Source: Paenibacillus hunanensis (GTDB lineage Bacteria; Bacillota; Bacilli; Paenibacillales; Paenibacillaceae). Taken from it: DNA of 57,459 bases. The notes beneath the pieces are model-generated. The model was given only the letters and a program-made list of their open reading frames with translations. It did not search any database and was not told the DNA's origin. The DNA lies in contig NZ_BMMB01000016.1 in assembly GCF_014645615.1 (NCBI RefSeq), positions 1 through 57,459 on the forward strand, given 5' to 3'. The position numbers and the translations under genes are program-made. Shown here piece by piece: positions 9,243 to 17,125 of the stretch (position 1 is its first letter; every line of letters begins with the position of its first letter).

Positions 9243-9461
9243 CTATTGCCCGCTCTGAACCTTAAAGCTGCCTTCACCCTGTACTTCCACTTCATCGCCA
9301 GGATAAAGTTTGCGACCACGACGCTCTTCCAGCTCTCCGTTAACCTTGACCATTTGCTCCTGTAGAAGTGCTTTCGCGCTTCCTCCGGTGGAGACACAAT
9401 CTGCCAGTTTTAGAAATTGATCCAGTTTGATATATTCCGTGGAAATGGAAATGTTTTTCAT
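9243..9461 (-). CDS. yaaA: YaaA, S4-domain RNA-binding protein
   Basis: A 72-residue S4-domain protein of the YaaA family, found between dnaN and recF in many Firmicutes. It shows QFLKLADCVSTGGSAKALL and the RRGRKLYPGDEVE block typical of S4 RNA binding. I chose the ATG at 9461 because homologues begin MxNxSIxTEYI; a longer frame opens at 9509 but has no family support. An AAAGGACGG purine stretch lies 12 nt upstream. It is separated from dnaN by a gene on the opposite strand. Family members have been linked to ribosome assembly; this is not shown here. Confidence 0.9.
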   Translation of the reverse strand: MKNISISTEYIKLDQFLKLADCVSTGGSAKALLQEQMVKVNGELEERRGRKLYPGDEVEVQGEGSFKVQSGQ

Positions 9462-9515
9462 AATATTTGTAAACCGTCCTTTCGACGATGGGTTATTGGG
9501 CCGATCCAAATGAAT

Positions 9516-9589
9516 AGCCAGGTCTTAGCATCATACCATAGTCAAAGTTGCACTACTATGGTTATGGGCAAAGTACCTGGCTCTTTTTT
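9516..9589 (+). terminator. branched terminator-like hairpin facing plus
   Basis: Outer arms AGCCAGGT (9516-9523) and ACCTGGCT (9575-9582) enclose an inner stem CATACCATAGT (9532-9542) with ACTATGGTTATG (9555-9566). TTTTTT follows on the plus strand. No plus-strand gene precedes it, so it is either the end of an unannotated RNA, an insulator for the 9685 gene, or a palindromic leftover. Confidence 0.6.
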
Positions 9590-9622
9590 GCTCCAAGGGT
9601 CTGTTTTGTGACTCGGATGACT

Positions 9623-9651
9623 GGGACAACTGAATCTTTTTTAATTATAAT
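9623..9651 (+). promoter_or_regulatory. promoter of the 9685 gene
   Basis: GGGACA (9623-9628), a 17-bp spacer and a perfect TATAAT (9646-9651), about 34 bp before the start codon. The -10 is nearly palindromic (AATTATAATA), so a divergent promoter for yaaA on the minus strand is possible but lacks a good -35. Confidence 0.65.
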
Positions 9652-9684
9652 ACCGAGCAAGGCTAGCAACAGAGGAGGATAACA

Positions 9685-10014
9685 ATGAGCGATTCGATGC
9701 AACGTTTAATCCGTGATCTGAACAATGGCAAAATGAGAGGCTATTCATACTACACTCATCCTGAACAGTCTTCTGATACGACAAGGAATGTGTCGGGTTC
9801 GGGTCAATTGATCCAGTATGCTGTTCAGAAGCGCAATCACCGATATGTCGCTTATTATTTTCAGGTGGATGTGGATCAGATGGATAACCATGAAGAGGCT
9901 GCGGTCGAACAGTATGAGGAATATAGCGATGTGGAGCAAGCACTGGCGTGTCTGGTTAACAAAGGCGCTGATCTTGATCGGTTTGCGCCGTTTAAGGGAC
10001 AGACTCCTTTTTGA
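9685..10014 (+). CDS. unrecognised 109-residue protein inserted between dnaN and yaaA
   Basis: I do not recognise this protein. It is 109 residues, soluble, acidic in the C-terminal half, with no signal or membrane segment. Visible features are a polar N-terminus (MSDSMQRLIRDLNNGKMRGY), a beta-like stretch NHRYVAYYFQVDVDQM near 49-64 and an acidic helix EEAAVEQYEEYSDVEQALACLV near 69-90. GAGGAGG ends 5 nt before the ATG, and a good promoter and a strong terminator frame it. It runs against the replication fork and against the dnaA-dnaN/yaaA-recF direction, which is unusual in this conserved block. The expression signals make it a real gene; the function is unknown. Confidence 0.75.
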   Translation: MSDSMQRLIRDLNNGKMRGYSYYTHPEQSSDTTRNVSGSGQLIQYAVQKRNHRYVAYYFQVDVDQMDNHEEAAVEQYEEYSDVEQALACLVNKGADLDRFAPFKGQTPF

Positions 10015-10453
10015 ATGCGGCTAAGTCTGGCAATGGGCTTAGTAGGAAAGCTCATAAAAGTTTTGAAGTCAGCAGCATTCTCAACATGCAGCACATGATG
10101 CAACATGATAAAAGGCAGGTACCGCAACCATGGGTACCTGCCTTTTTGCTAAACGATGATGCAATAAATGCATATCGCACATATAGCTCTATCGGGATGC
10201 TCCAAGCGAACTAGAAATCTTCACATGTGGAAAAACGAAGGCATCTTGATTCACCAAAAAGTTATACACATGTGCATAAGATTTTTGAAAATAATCTATT
10301 CACAGGCTCTGGCACCACATATATGATCCAGATTCTGTTTAATATTCAGGCAAGTTCACGCTGCTTTCTTTGCCAGAACTACATGGCGTTTCGGCAACAG
10401 GCTATTCAGCATACCATGAATGCCTGAAAATTTGAACTGTTTACGAGATGAGA
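10015..10453. other. intergenic region downstream of dnaN
   Basis: About 440 bp between the 9685 gene and the dnaN stop. It contains the shared terminator at 10110-10147 and a perfect DnaA box TTATACACA at 10262-10270. The rest holds no gene I can support. Confidence 0.6.
10110..10147. terminator. bidirectional terminator between dnaN and the 9685 gene
   Basis: AAAAGGCAGGTACC pairs with GGTACCTGCCTTTTT around a 9-nt loop. Both strands end in a T-run, so it can end the 9685 transcript (plus) and the dnaA-dnaN transcript (minus). This would separate dnaN from yaaA-recF transcriptionally. Confidence 0.9.
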
Positions 10454-11596
10454 TTAGTTCGTTGTCCGGTAAGGCAGAATAATGTACAGGCTGCGGCTCT
10501 CATCCAGCGGCTTGATGATGATCGGGCTCATGATGCCGGTAAACTGGATCGACAGCTGCTCACTTTCGATTACTTTCAGCACATCAAGCATATATTTGGA
10601 GTTGAACGAAATACGCAGTGGCTCGCCTTCAAACTTCGCAATATCCAGCTGCTCGGTTACACGTCCAAGCTCGGAAGAGCTGGAGGAAATTTCAACAGCG
10701 CCGTTTTCCAGTGTTTGCATACGAACGATATTCGTTTTTTCCTCGCGAGAAAGCAGATACGCACGGTCGATCGAATCAGCCAGTTTTTTCGTATCCATCA
10801 CAAGCTCGGTTTTGAAGCTGGTTGGGATAATTTTGGATGTATCCGGGTACGTTCCGTCCAGAATGCGCGAGTAGAACAGCACGCGATCAATTTTGAATAG
10901 CACCTGATTGTCGGCGACGACGATATCGAGTAGCTGATTTTGGTCAGGAATGATTTTGCTGAGCTCGTTCAATGTTTTACCAGCTATAACCACATTGCTG
11001 AAACGAACGCCAGTATCTTCACCAAGATTTACCGTACGACTTGCCAGACGGTGACGGTCAGTCGCAACGAATTTCAGCTCGCCTTCAACCAGATTCCAGA
11101 GCACACCTGTCAAAATTGGTGTTGTTTCCTGTGTGGAAATAGAAAACGCCGTTTGCTTGATCATATTTTTTAACAGATCGCCAGGAACAGAGATTTGCTG
11201 GTTTTCTTCGATGTTTGGCAGCACCGGGAATTCCTCAGGATCTAGACCAACGAGCTGGATATCAGTAGCCCCTGCACGGATGAACGTTTGGAAGCCATCT
11301 TTGACTTCCATTTCGATTTCCTGAGAAGGCAGCTTTTTGATAATTTCAACGAAAAACTTGGCAGGTAAAACGACGCTACCCGGGCGTTCGATCTCTACGA
11401 TCGTTTTACTATCGTCTTCAGCGGGTATGAAAGATTGAATCGAAATATCCGTATCGCTCGCTGTTAAGGTTACACCGGAATAACTCACATCGAACTTGAT
11501 TCCGCTCAAAATGGGAATGGTCGTACGACTGGAGATCGCTTTGGATACATGTTGTATCGATTCGTTCAAATAGTTTTTAGAGATTTGGATCTTCAT
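10454..11596 (-). CDS. dnaN: DNA polymerase III beta sliding clamp
   Basis: The ring-shaped processivity clamp, 380 residues, full length, with three clamp-fold repeats. It opens MKIQISKNYLNESIQHVSKA and ends in RSLYIILPYRTTN, the usual C-terminus (LxxLMPMR-like). I placed the start at 11596: TAGGAG lies 7 nt upstream and homologues begin MKI. A frame seven residues longer starts at 11617 without a ribosome site. It follows dnaA with a 206-bp gap that contains DnaA boxes and a small perfect palindrome (GCATGATTCATGC, 11613-11625). Confidence 0.97.
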   Translation of the reverse strand: MKIQISKNYLNESIQHVSKAISSRTTIPILSGIKFDVSYSGVTLTASDTDISIQSFIPAEDDSKTIVEIERPGSVVLPAKFFVEIIKKLPSQEIEMEVKDGFQTFIRAGATDIQLVGLDPEEFPVLPNIEENQQISVPGDLLKNMIKQTAFSISTQETTPILTGVLWNLVEGELKFVATDRHRLASRTVNLGEDTGVRFSNVVIAGKTLNELSKIIPDQNQLLDIVVADNQVLFKIDRVLFYSRILDGTYPDTSKIIPTSFKTELVMDTKKLADSIDRAYLLSREEKTNIVRMQTLENGAVEISSSSSELGRVTEQLDIAKFEGEPLRISFNSKYMLDVLKVIESEQLSIQFTGIMSPIIIKPLDESRSLYIILPYRTTN

Positions 11597-11682
11597 AGTT
11601 TCACTCCTAACCAGCATGATTCATGCTTGTACATATCCTTTTTTTCAATCAGCACCGAGAGGTGCGTTTTAGCAAGAAGAAT

Positions 11683-11789
11683 GTTTTAAATATTTAATAG
11701 CAGTAGCAGTAGGGACACTGAATATGTGGATAAGTGCCTTCAAGCCGCATAAAATTAAGCCTATCCACATGTGTATAAAGTGTGTATAG
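11683..11789. other. oriC unwinding module: AT-rich tract, DnaA-trios and DnaA boxes
   Basis: An AT-rich stretch (11683-11697) is followed on the plus strand by TAG-CAG-TAG-CAG-TAG (11698-11712), a 12-nt spacer and a perfect DnaA box TGTGGATAA (11725-11733). More boxes follow: CTATCCACA (11761-11769), TGTGTATAA (11770-11778) and TGTGTATAG (11781-11789). Read 3'-to-5' away from the box, the trinucleotides are GAT/GAC repeats, matching the DnaA-trio motif of the Bacillus basal unwinding system. Confidence 0.75.
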
Positions 11790-11802
11790 GCTTGCTAGTT
11801 GT

Positions 11803-13155
11803 TCAGGATGGATTTTTGATTTTGTCCATCAGATTGTTAACCACTTTAAACAGATCCTGGTCGGATTTTAGCGACTGGGATATTTTTTCGTGCGCATGAA
11901 TCACGGTCGTATGATCTCGTCCGCCAAATGCTTCGCCGATCTTCGGCAGCGAGTAATCGGTCAGCTCACGCGAGAGATACATAGCGATCTGACGAGGAAA
12001 GGCAACAGCCTTTGTACGCTTGCGTGCTTTGAAATCCTCCAGCTTCAGGTTGTAGTACTCGCCTACACGCTGCTGAATATCCTGGATGGTGATCATTTTA
12101 GGGCGACTGGAAGGAATAATATCCTTCAGCGCTTCCGCTGCCAGATGCGAGGTCACATCCTGATTCGTCAGCGAAGAATAGGCAACCACGCGGATCAGTG
12201 CGCCTTCCAGCTCGCGAATGTTCGTATCGATCTGGTTGGCGATATACATCATCGCTTCGTTCGGAATATCGAGATTTTCGGCTTTTGCTTTTTTACGCAA
12301 AATCGCAATCCGTGTCTCCAGATCTGGCGGCTGAATATCGGTGATCAGACCCCACTCAAACCGTGAACGCAAGCGCTCTTCCAGCGTCGGAATCTCCTTC
12401 GGCGGACGGTCACTGGAGATAATAATCTGCTTGCTCTCTTCATGAAGCGCATTAAACGTATGGAAAAACTCCTCCTGCGTCGATTCCTTTCCCGCTAGGA
12501 ACTGAATATCATCGATCAGCAAAATATCGATATTGCGGTACTTGTTCCGGAAGCTTTCGCCCCGGTTGTCGCGGATGGAGTTGATAAACTCGTTAGTGAA
12601 TTTTTCGGACGAAATGTAGACGACCTTGCTATTCGGATTATGCTGCAAAATATAATGTCCGATCGCATGCATTAGGTGCGTCTTTCCCAGTCCTACGCCC
12701 CCATACAAAAACAGCGGGTTATAGGCTTTGGCCGGGGCCTCTGCAACTGCCAGTGAGGCCGCATGGGCAAAGCGATTGCCCGCTCCGATTACAAATGTAT
12801 CGAATGTATATTTGGGATTCAGCATATTAGCCACAGGCTCTTCCGTCTGCACCGCTGCCGGCTGCGCGGGTGTCTGTTGCAGAATGAGCGCCTCTTCTGG
12901 CACTGCTTCCTCAATCACGAATTTCACATCAACCTGTCTACCTAAAACCTCATAAACGGTGGAGCTGACAAGTTTAGTGTAGCGGCTTTCCAGCCATTCG
13001 ACTGCGAAGGTGGTCGGTGCTGAGATCACGATCGAATGTTCCGTAAATGTCAGCGCTTTGGTTGCCTTGAACCAGGTATCAAAGCTCGGTTTACTGAGCT
13101 TTGTCTGAATGATTGATAGTATTTGCTGCCATAATTCGGAGGTATGGCTGTCCAC
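11803..13155 (-). CDS. dnaA: DnaA, chromosomal replication initiator
   Basis: The AAA+ initiator that binds DnaA boxes and opens the origin; 450 residues, full length. Domain I is at 1-85, a short linker at 86-115, and the AAA+ domain has Walker A GGVGLGKT at 152-159 and Walker B ILLIDDIQFL near 213-222. The C-terminal helix-turn-helix carries the box-recognition signature GGRDHTTVIHAHEKI. The start codon is GTG, with AAGGAG 9 nt upstream. DnaA boxes on both sides of the gene suggest autoregulation and a two-part origin as in Bacillus. Confidence 0.98.
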   Translation of the reverse strand: MDSHTSELWQQILSIIQTKLSKPSFDTWFKATKALTFTEHSIVISAPTTFAVEWLESRYTKLVSSTVYEVLGRQVDVKFVIEEAVPEEALILQQTPAQPAAVQTEEPVANMLNPKYTFDTFVIGAGNRFAHAASLAVAEAPAKAYNPLFLYGGVGLGKTHLMHAIGHYILQHNPNSKVVYISSEKFTNEFINSIRDNRGESFRNKYRNIDILLIDDIQFLAGKESTQEEFFHTFNALHEESKQIIISSDRPPKEIPTLEERLRSRFEWGLITDIQPPDLETRIAILRKKAKAENLDIPNEAMMYIANQIDTNIRELEGALIRVVAYSSLTNQDVTSHLAAEALKDIIPSSRPKMITIQDIQQRVGEYYNLKLEDFKARKRTKAVAFPRQIAMYLSRELTDYSLPKIGEAFGGRDHTTVIHAHEKISQSLKSDQDLFKVVNNLMDKIKNPS

Positions 13156-14297
13156 AGACTGTCACTCCTTTTAAACTTCCAATTGTGGCTGAAGCCATGC
13201 GAGGATATCGAAAATAATGAAAATTGTTATATTCAATGGCGTAGAATTATCCCCAGAATACCAAAGCAGTGGATAAAATAAAAAATGGATAAGAGGAAAT
13301 TGTTCACAACTTTATCCACAGGCTGTTGATAATTTTTAGATTGTAATGATCTATTCACATCGAAAACAATATCATAATAGCAAAAAGAACCCTTGATTTC
13401 AATGAAAACTGACATTTTATCCACAAATTCAATCTGTTGTGTATAAAAGTTATGCACACCACAAGATATTGTTTATAATTTGTTCGGAACCATGGGATGG
13501 GTTGTGGAGAAAAATTTTTCGCTATTCACAGGCAAAATGGCTGATGGTGGATAACTGTGTATAAGTTTGGGGTTAAAATGGTTTGTGGATAAATGGCTTG
13601 TGCCTCTTTGATGTGGATGTGCATCAAGCGTTTCGGGAAGGGATACGGTAAAGGAATCAGGTGGAGGAGCAGTAGGGAAAGAGCAACTCAATACTTTAAG
13701 CATTAATATATGGTGGATGATCAAGCGATCATCAGTATGTGCCAAATTGATAAATGAAAAATAGTCTTTGGAATTGTTGAAACTTTATTGGGATTACATA
13801 GCTCACGTGATAAAAAATAAGAAAAATGGTTTTAACGTTGTTTTATTGTTTTGCTACGTCCTTACTTATTACTCTAATGAATACGACTAATTGTTTATCC
13901 GCTAATCATTTTGAATGGAATAACCTATATCTACTCTAAATAAAACGTAAATTCTCATGCCTCCACCTGAGTTCGTTGTATTAGCCTTTTTCGGAGCGTT
14001 TGTTATACCTATCGAATCGTTAATCTATATACATCAGCCAAAGCGACTCACACCTGTTAGAGCAAATCCAGATCGAATCCACGTTATACCCACTTCCGCT
14101 AAAGTTTTACCTGCATATATAGAAGTAAAATTTTTGCACCGTATTCTAGCTCACATTCCGAAAAAATTATTCCTACGAAATGCGGAAAATTCATTGACGG
14201 CATGGTGTTTTCCATGATTAAATATAAATTGGTATTTTTATGTGAACAGACATAGAATCAATATGGGATATAGATTACCTGCAAGGAGGTGCACAAT
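13156..14297. other. dnaA-rpmH intergenic region containing oriC
   Basis: A 1.1-kb region between the divergent dnaA and rpmH genes. Its dnaA-proximal part holds the DnaA-box cluster described separately; the rest (about 13.6-14.29 kb) is AT-rich with no credible gene. The rpmH promoter should be in the last 120 bp; TTGACG (about 14194) with an 18-bp spacer to TTAAAT is a weak candidate. Confidence 0.7.
13268..13592. other. oriC DnaA-box cluster upstream of dnaA
   Basis: Perfect TTATNCACA boxes lie on the plus strand at 13312-13320, 13417-13425 and 13450-13458, and on the minus strand at 13438-13446, 13556-13564 and 13584-13592. One-mismatch boxes lie at 13268-13276, 13300-13308, 13351-13359, 13522-13530 and 13546-13554. 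Eleven sites in 325 bp, between dnaA and rpmH and at the point where gene direction reverses, identify the replication origin. Confidence 0.92.
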
Positions 14298-14432
14298 ATG
14301 AGACCGACGTTTAAACCGAATGTAAGAAAACGCAGTAAAGTACATGGATTCCGTAAAAGAATGAGTACAAAAAACGGCCGTAAAGTGCTGGCGGCTCGTC
14401 GCCTTAAAGGCAGAAAAGTCATCAGTGCCTAA
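14298..14432 (+). CDS. rpmH: 50S ribosomal protein L34
   Basis: A 44-residue basic protein of the large ribosomal subunit. It opens MRPTFKPNVRKRSKVHGF and ends KGRKVISA, matching L34 throughout. AAGGAGG lies 8 nt before the ATG. It is the first gene of the rightward arm next to oriC, as in most Firmicutes, and is followed at once by a strong terminator. Confidence 0.97.
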   Translation: MRPTFKPNVRKRSKVHGFRKRMSTKNGRKVLAARRLKGRKVISA

Positions 14433-14441
14433 TATGTACAC

Positions 14442-14468
14442 AAAGACCACTGCGGTGGTCTTTTTTTC
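14442..14468 (+). terminator. rpmH terminator
   Basis: AAAGACCAC and GTGGTCTTT pair around a tiny loop, followed by a run of T (14461-14467), 10 bp after the rpmH stop. It probably limits how much L34 transcription enters rnpA. Confidence 0.9.
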
Positions 14469-14719
14469 TTAATATTACCGTTTGTCCTGTAAAGGGTATA
14501 TTCATCTGCTCATTCGTCTGTTTATCCAGCGATAGGTAGATGATGTTTCGTATTCTATACAGGGCAAGCGATTGAATGATAAAACAACTAAGAATGCTAC
14601 TAAAGAATTCGACACAAGGAAGCATTTTTGCCATGCATCACTACCGGGCAAAAATAGCGCGTACCGGCCTGCTGCCTACTTGATAATCTGCCGGACGCCA
14701 AAGCTAAGGAGAATGAAGG

Positions 14720-15070
14720 GTGCAAAAAAAGCTGCGTTTGCGAAACCGCGCTGATTTTAGTCGCGTATACCGTCATGGACGGTCTTTTGCCAATCACCAG
14801 TTTGTTGTGTACTGGTTTCAAAAAAAGGACATTGAGCAATTCCGCATGGGGGTATCGGTCAGTAAAAAGGTCGGTAATGCGGTTGTTCGTAACCGGATGC
14901 GCCGGGTTGTGAAGGAAATTGTGCGTCATCATGCGGAGGAGATCGTGCCGCATATCGATATGATCTTTATCGTACGCAAGGGAGCGCTCACGCTTTCTTA
15001 CCAGGAGCTGGAGAAAAGCATTCTGCATGTGCTGCGCAAATCTTCACTGCTCAAACGCTCGCGGCGGTAA
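14720..15070 (+). CDS. rnpA: Ribonuclease P protein component
   Basis: The 116-residue basic protein subunit that helps the RNase P RNA mature tRNA 5' ends. The family signature RNRMRRVVKE is at 57-66, preceded by KKVGNAVV. The start codon is GTG, with AAGGAG 8 nt upstream. It follows rpmH by 290 bp, in the standard rpmH-rnpA-spoIIIJ-jag order. Confidence 0.96.
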   Translation: MQKKLRLRNRADFSRVYRHGRSFANHQFVVYWFQKKDIEQFRMGVSVSKKVGNAVVRNRMRRVVKEIVRHHAEEIVPHIDMIFIVRKGALTLSYQELEKSILHVLRKSSLLKRSRR

Positions 15071-15146
15071 CGCTTTCGGTTTATTTGTGCTGTCAAATAT
15101 GATATGATTTGCAAGGAAATGCAATGGTCAAGAGAGGGGTTATGAA

Positions 15147-16001
15147 GTGTCGCAATTGAAGACTCGTGGGGGAAAATGGTTCCTCCTTATCGCTGCTTTC
15201 GCAGTGGTAGCCCTGTTGGCTGGTTGTACGCCTAGTACGGTACAGACCCATACAACAGCAGATTTATTAAACCATGGATGGTGGAACCGGTATGTGGTGT
15301 ACTGGTTTGCGTATGCACTGGACACATTTGCCAACTGGTTTAACGGTGAATATGGTCTGGCTGTCCTCGTCCTGGTGTTGATTGTACGTACACTGATTTT
15401 GCCGTTAACACTCAAGCAGGTAAAAAGCTCCAAAGCGATGCAAGCGATTCAACCGCAATTGCAAAAGCTGCGTGAGCAATACAAGGATGATCCACAAAAG
15501 CAGCAAGCTGAAACAATGAAGCTGTTCCAAGAAAATCAGGTGAATCCTGCTGCCGGATGTTTCCCGCTGCTGATTCAAATGCCGATTTTTATCGCCTTGT
15601 ATAATGCGATTATTTATAACAGTGCTTTACGTGAGCACACGTTCCTATGGCTCCAGCTTGGCGAGCCTGACAAATTTCATATTTTGCCACTCATCGCTGC
15701 TGCAACGACATTCCTGCAAACATGGATGATGATGCGTATGAACCCGGCTTCGATGCAGGGTCCAATGCAGATGATGATGTATATCTATCCAGTTATTATC
15801 GCGATCATGTCCTGGACATTCCCAGCGGCATTGCCACTGTACTGGGTATACAGCAACATTTACACCATCGTACAAAACTACTTCCTGTATCGTAACAACC
15901 AGCCGGTTGTAACCGATCTGGGTGTCGCAGTTGATCCAGGGAAAACCCCGTCTGCGAACAGAAACCGCAACAAGAAGAAATCGAAAAAGAAACGTCGCTA
16001 A
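15147..16001 (+). CDS. spoIIIJ: YidC/Oxa1-type membrane protein insertase
   Basis: A 284-residue lipoprotein insertase that places proteins in the cytoplasmic membrane and, in spore-formers, supports sigma-G activation. The signal peptide ends in the lipobox LLAGC (Cys27). Five membrane segments follow; the conserved Arg of the hydrophilic groove is in LIVRTLILPL. The C-terminus is a basic tail of Lys, Arg and Asn (NRNRNKKKSKKKRR), which can contact the ribosome. The start is GTG with AGAGGGG upstream. It is followed by jag at a 74-bp gap. Confidence 0.96.
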   Translation: MSQLKTRGGKWFLLIAAFAVVALLAGCTPSTVQTHTTADLLNHGWWNRYVVYWFAYALDTFANWFNGEYGLAVLVLVLIVRTLILPLTLKQVKSSKAMQAIQPQLQKLREQYKDDPQKQQAETMKLFQENQVNPAAGCFPLLIQMPIFIALYNAIIYNSALREHTFLWLQLGEPDKFHILPLIAAATTFLQTWMMMRMNPASMQGPMQMMMYIYPVIIAIMSWTFPAALPLYWVYSNIYTIVQNYFLYRNNQPVVTDLGVAVDPGKTPSANRNRNKKKSKKKRR

Positions 16002-16075
16002 ACGCATACCTTTTCATGTAAATCCGGAGTGTTCTTAAGTATCCTTACTACAGTTGAGGAGGGCCGAACATCGAG

Positions 16076-16894
16076 ATGACTACAGTCATTGCGTCTGGAA
16101 AAACCATTGATGATGCTATTTCGGAAGGGCTTGCCCGTCTGAATACGACCAAAGAATATGTTGACGTGACGATTTTGCAAGCACCGTCCAAAGGATTTCT
16201 CGGTTTGATCGGTGTGAAGCAGGCCCAGGTCAAGCTAACGTTGCTGGAACCACAGGTTTCTATTCCGAGCAGTAAGCCAAAGCCAGCTACAACGGTATCT
16301 CCGCGTGAACAACGCGCTACAGAGCCTACCGTGACCAAGACAGCTCCACCAGCAACACCGCAGGAGGATACTGCTGTTGTGAAGCCTGCTGCTTCTACAG
16401 ATCGTCCGGCTTCGCCGGAGGAGGTATGTGCAGAAGCGATGCAACTCGTCCGCGATGTCGGTACAAGTATTGGGCTGGAGCTACAGGTGGATGTCAAACG
16501 TAACCGTGATGGCTATGTGATGAGCATCTCAGGTAGTGATCTCGGGCTGCTGATCGGACGGCGCGGTCAAACGCTGGATGCACTTCAGTATCTGGTGAAT
16601 ATCGTTGCCAATCGCTACTCGGACAAATTTATTCGGATTGTGCTGGACGCGGAGAACTTCCGTGACCGCCGCCGTAAGACGCTGGAGGAGCTAGCCGATC
16701 GGCTGGCGAACAAGGTGGTTCGTTCGGGTAGAGAGGTTGTACTGGAGCCGATGTCCTCCCAGGAGCGCAAGGTGATCCATGCACGTTTGCAAAATCATAA
16801 TCGTGTCAAAACCGCCAGTAAAGGGGAAGAGCCGAATCGCCGCGTTGTGATTGCACTGCGCTCGGGCTCTGCTACTGGAAGCGAGCGGAATTGA
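16076..16894 (+). CDS. jag: Jag/KhpB, SpoIIIJ-associated RNA-binding protein
   Basis: A 272-residue cytosolic RNA-binding protein: Jag_N domain at about 1-55 (PSKGFLGLIGVKQAQVKL), a Pro/Thr/Ala-rich linker at 60-115, a type-II KH domain near 140-205 (GLLIGRRGQTLDALQYL) and a C-terminal R3H domain (SSQERKVIHARLQ). In other Firmicutes it pairs with KhpA and affects cell elongation. The linker is longer than in minimal homologues. AGGAGG lies 13 nt before the ATG. Confidence 0.95.
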   Translation: MTTVIASGKTIDDAISEGLARLNTTKEYVDVTILQAPSKGFLGLIGVKQAQVKLTLLEPQVSIPSSKPKPATTVSPREQRATEPTVTKTAPPATPQEDTAVVKPAASTDRPASPEEVCAEAMQLVRDVGTSIGLELQVDVKRNRDGYVMSISGSDLGLLIGRRGQTLDALQYLVNIVANRYSDKFIRIVLDAENFRDRRRKTLEELADRLANKVVRSGREVVLEPMSSQERKVIHARLQNHNRVKTASKGEEPNRRVVIALRSGSATGSERN

Positions 16895-16914
16895 TGTTTA
16901 GAACGTATCGTATT

Positions 16915-16955
16915 GCAATGATTTTTTACCTTCGGGTAGAAAATCATTGCTTTTT
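16915..16955 (+). terminator. jag terminator with UUCG loop
   Basis: GCAATGATTTT...TACC pairs with GGTA...AAAATCATTGC around a TTCG tetraloop, followed by TTTTT. It ends the rnpA-spoIIIJ-jag unit about 20 bp after jag. Confidence 0.92.
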
Positions 16956-17125
16956 ATTTAGGGCATAACTCTGCACACTAGATGGTAGTAGCGGCGTATA
17001 CAGTGATCGTATAGCTACTGCACATTGCACGTATAGAAGATCGGTATGCTGGAATTGAAGTTAACATTAAAATATTCAGTAGGAAAATACAATCATAGTC
17101 GATAGATCGGAAGGGATGAGTGGAG

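Noticed and set aside
13268..13592. Noc-binding sites near the origin
   Set aside because: No ATTTCCCGGGAAAT-type sequence seen anywhere in the window.
13957..14217. 86-codon plus-strand frame in the oriC-rpmH gap
   Set aside because: No ribosome site, no recognisable domain, and composition like the AT-rich surroundings.
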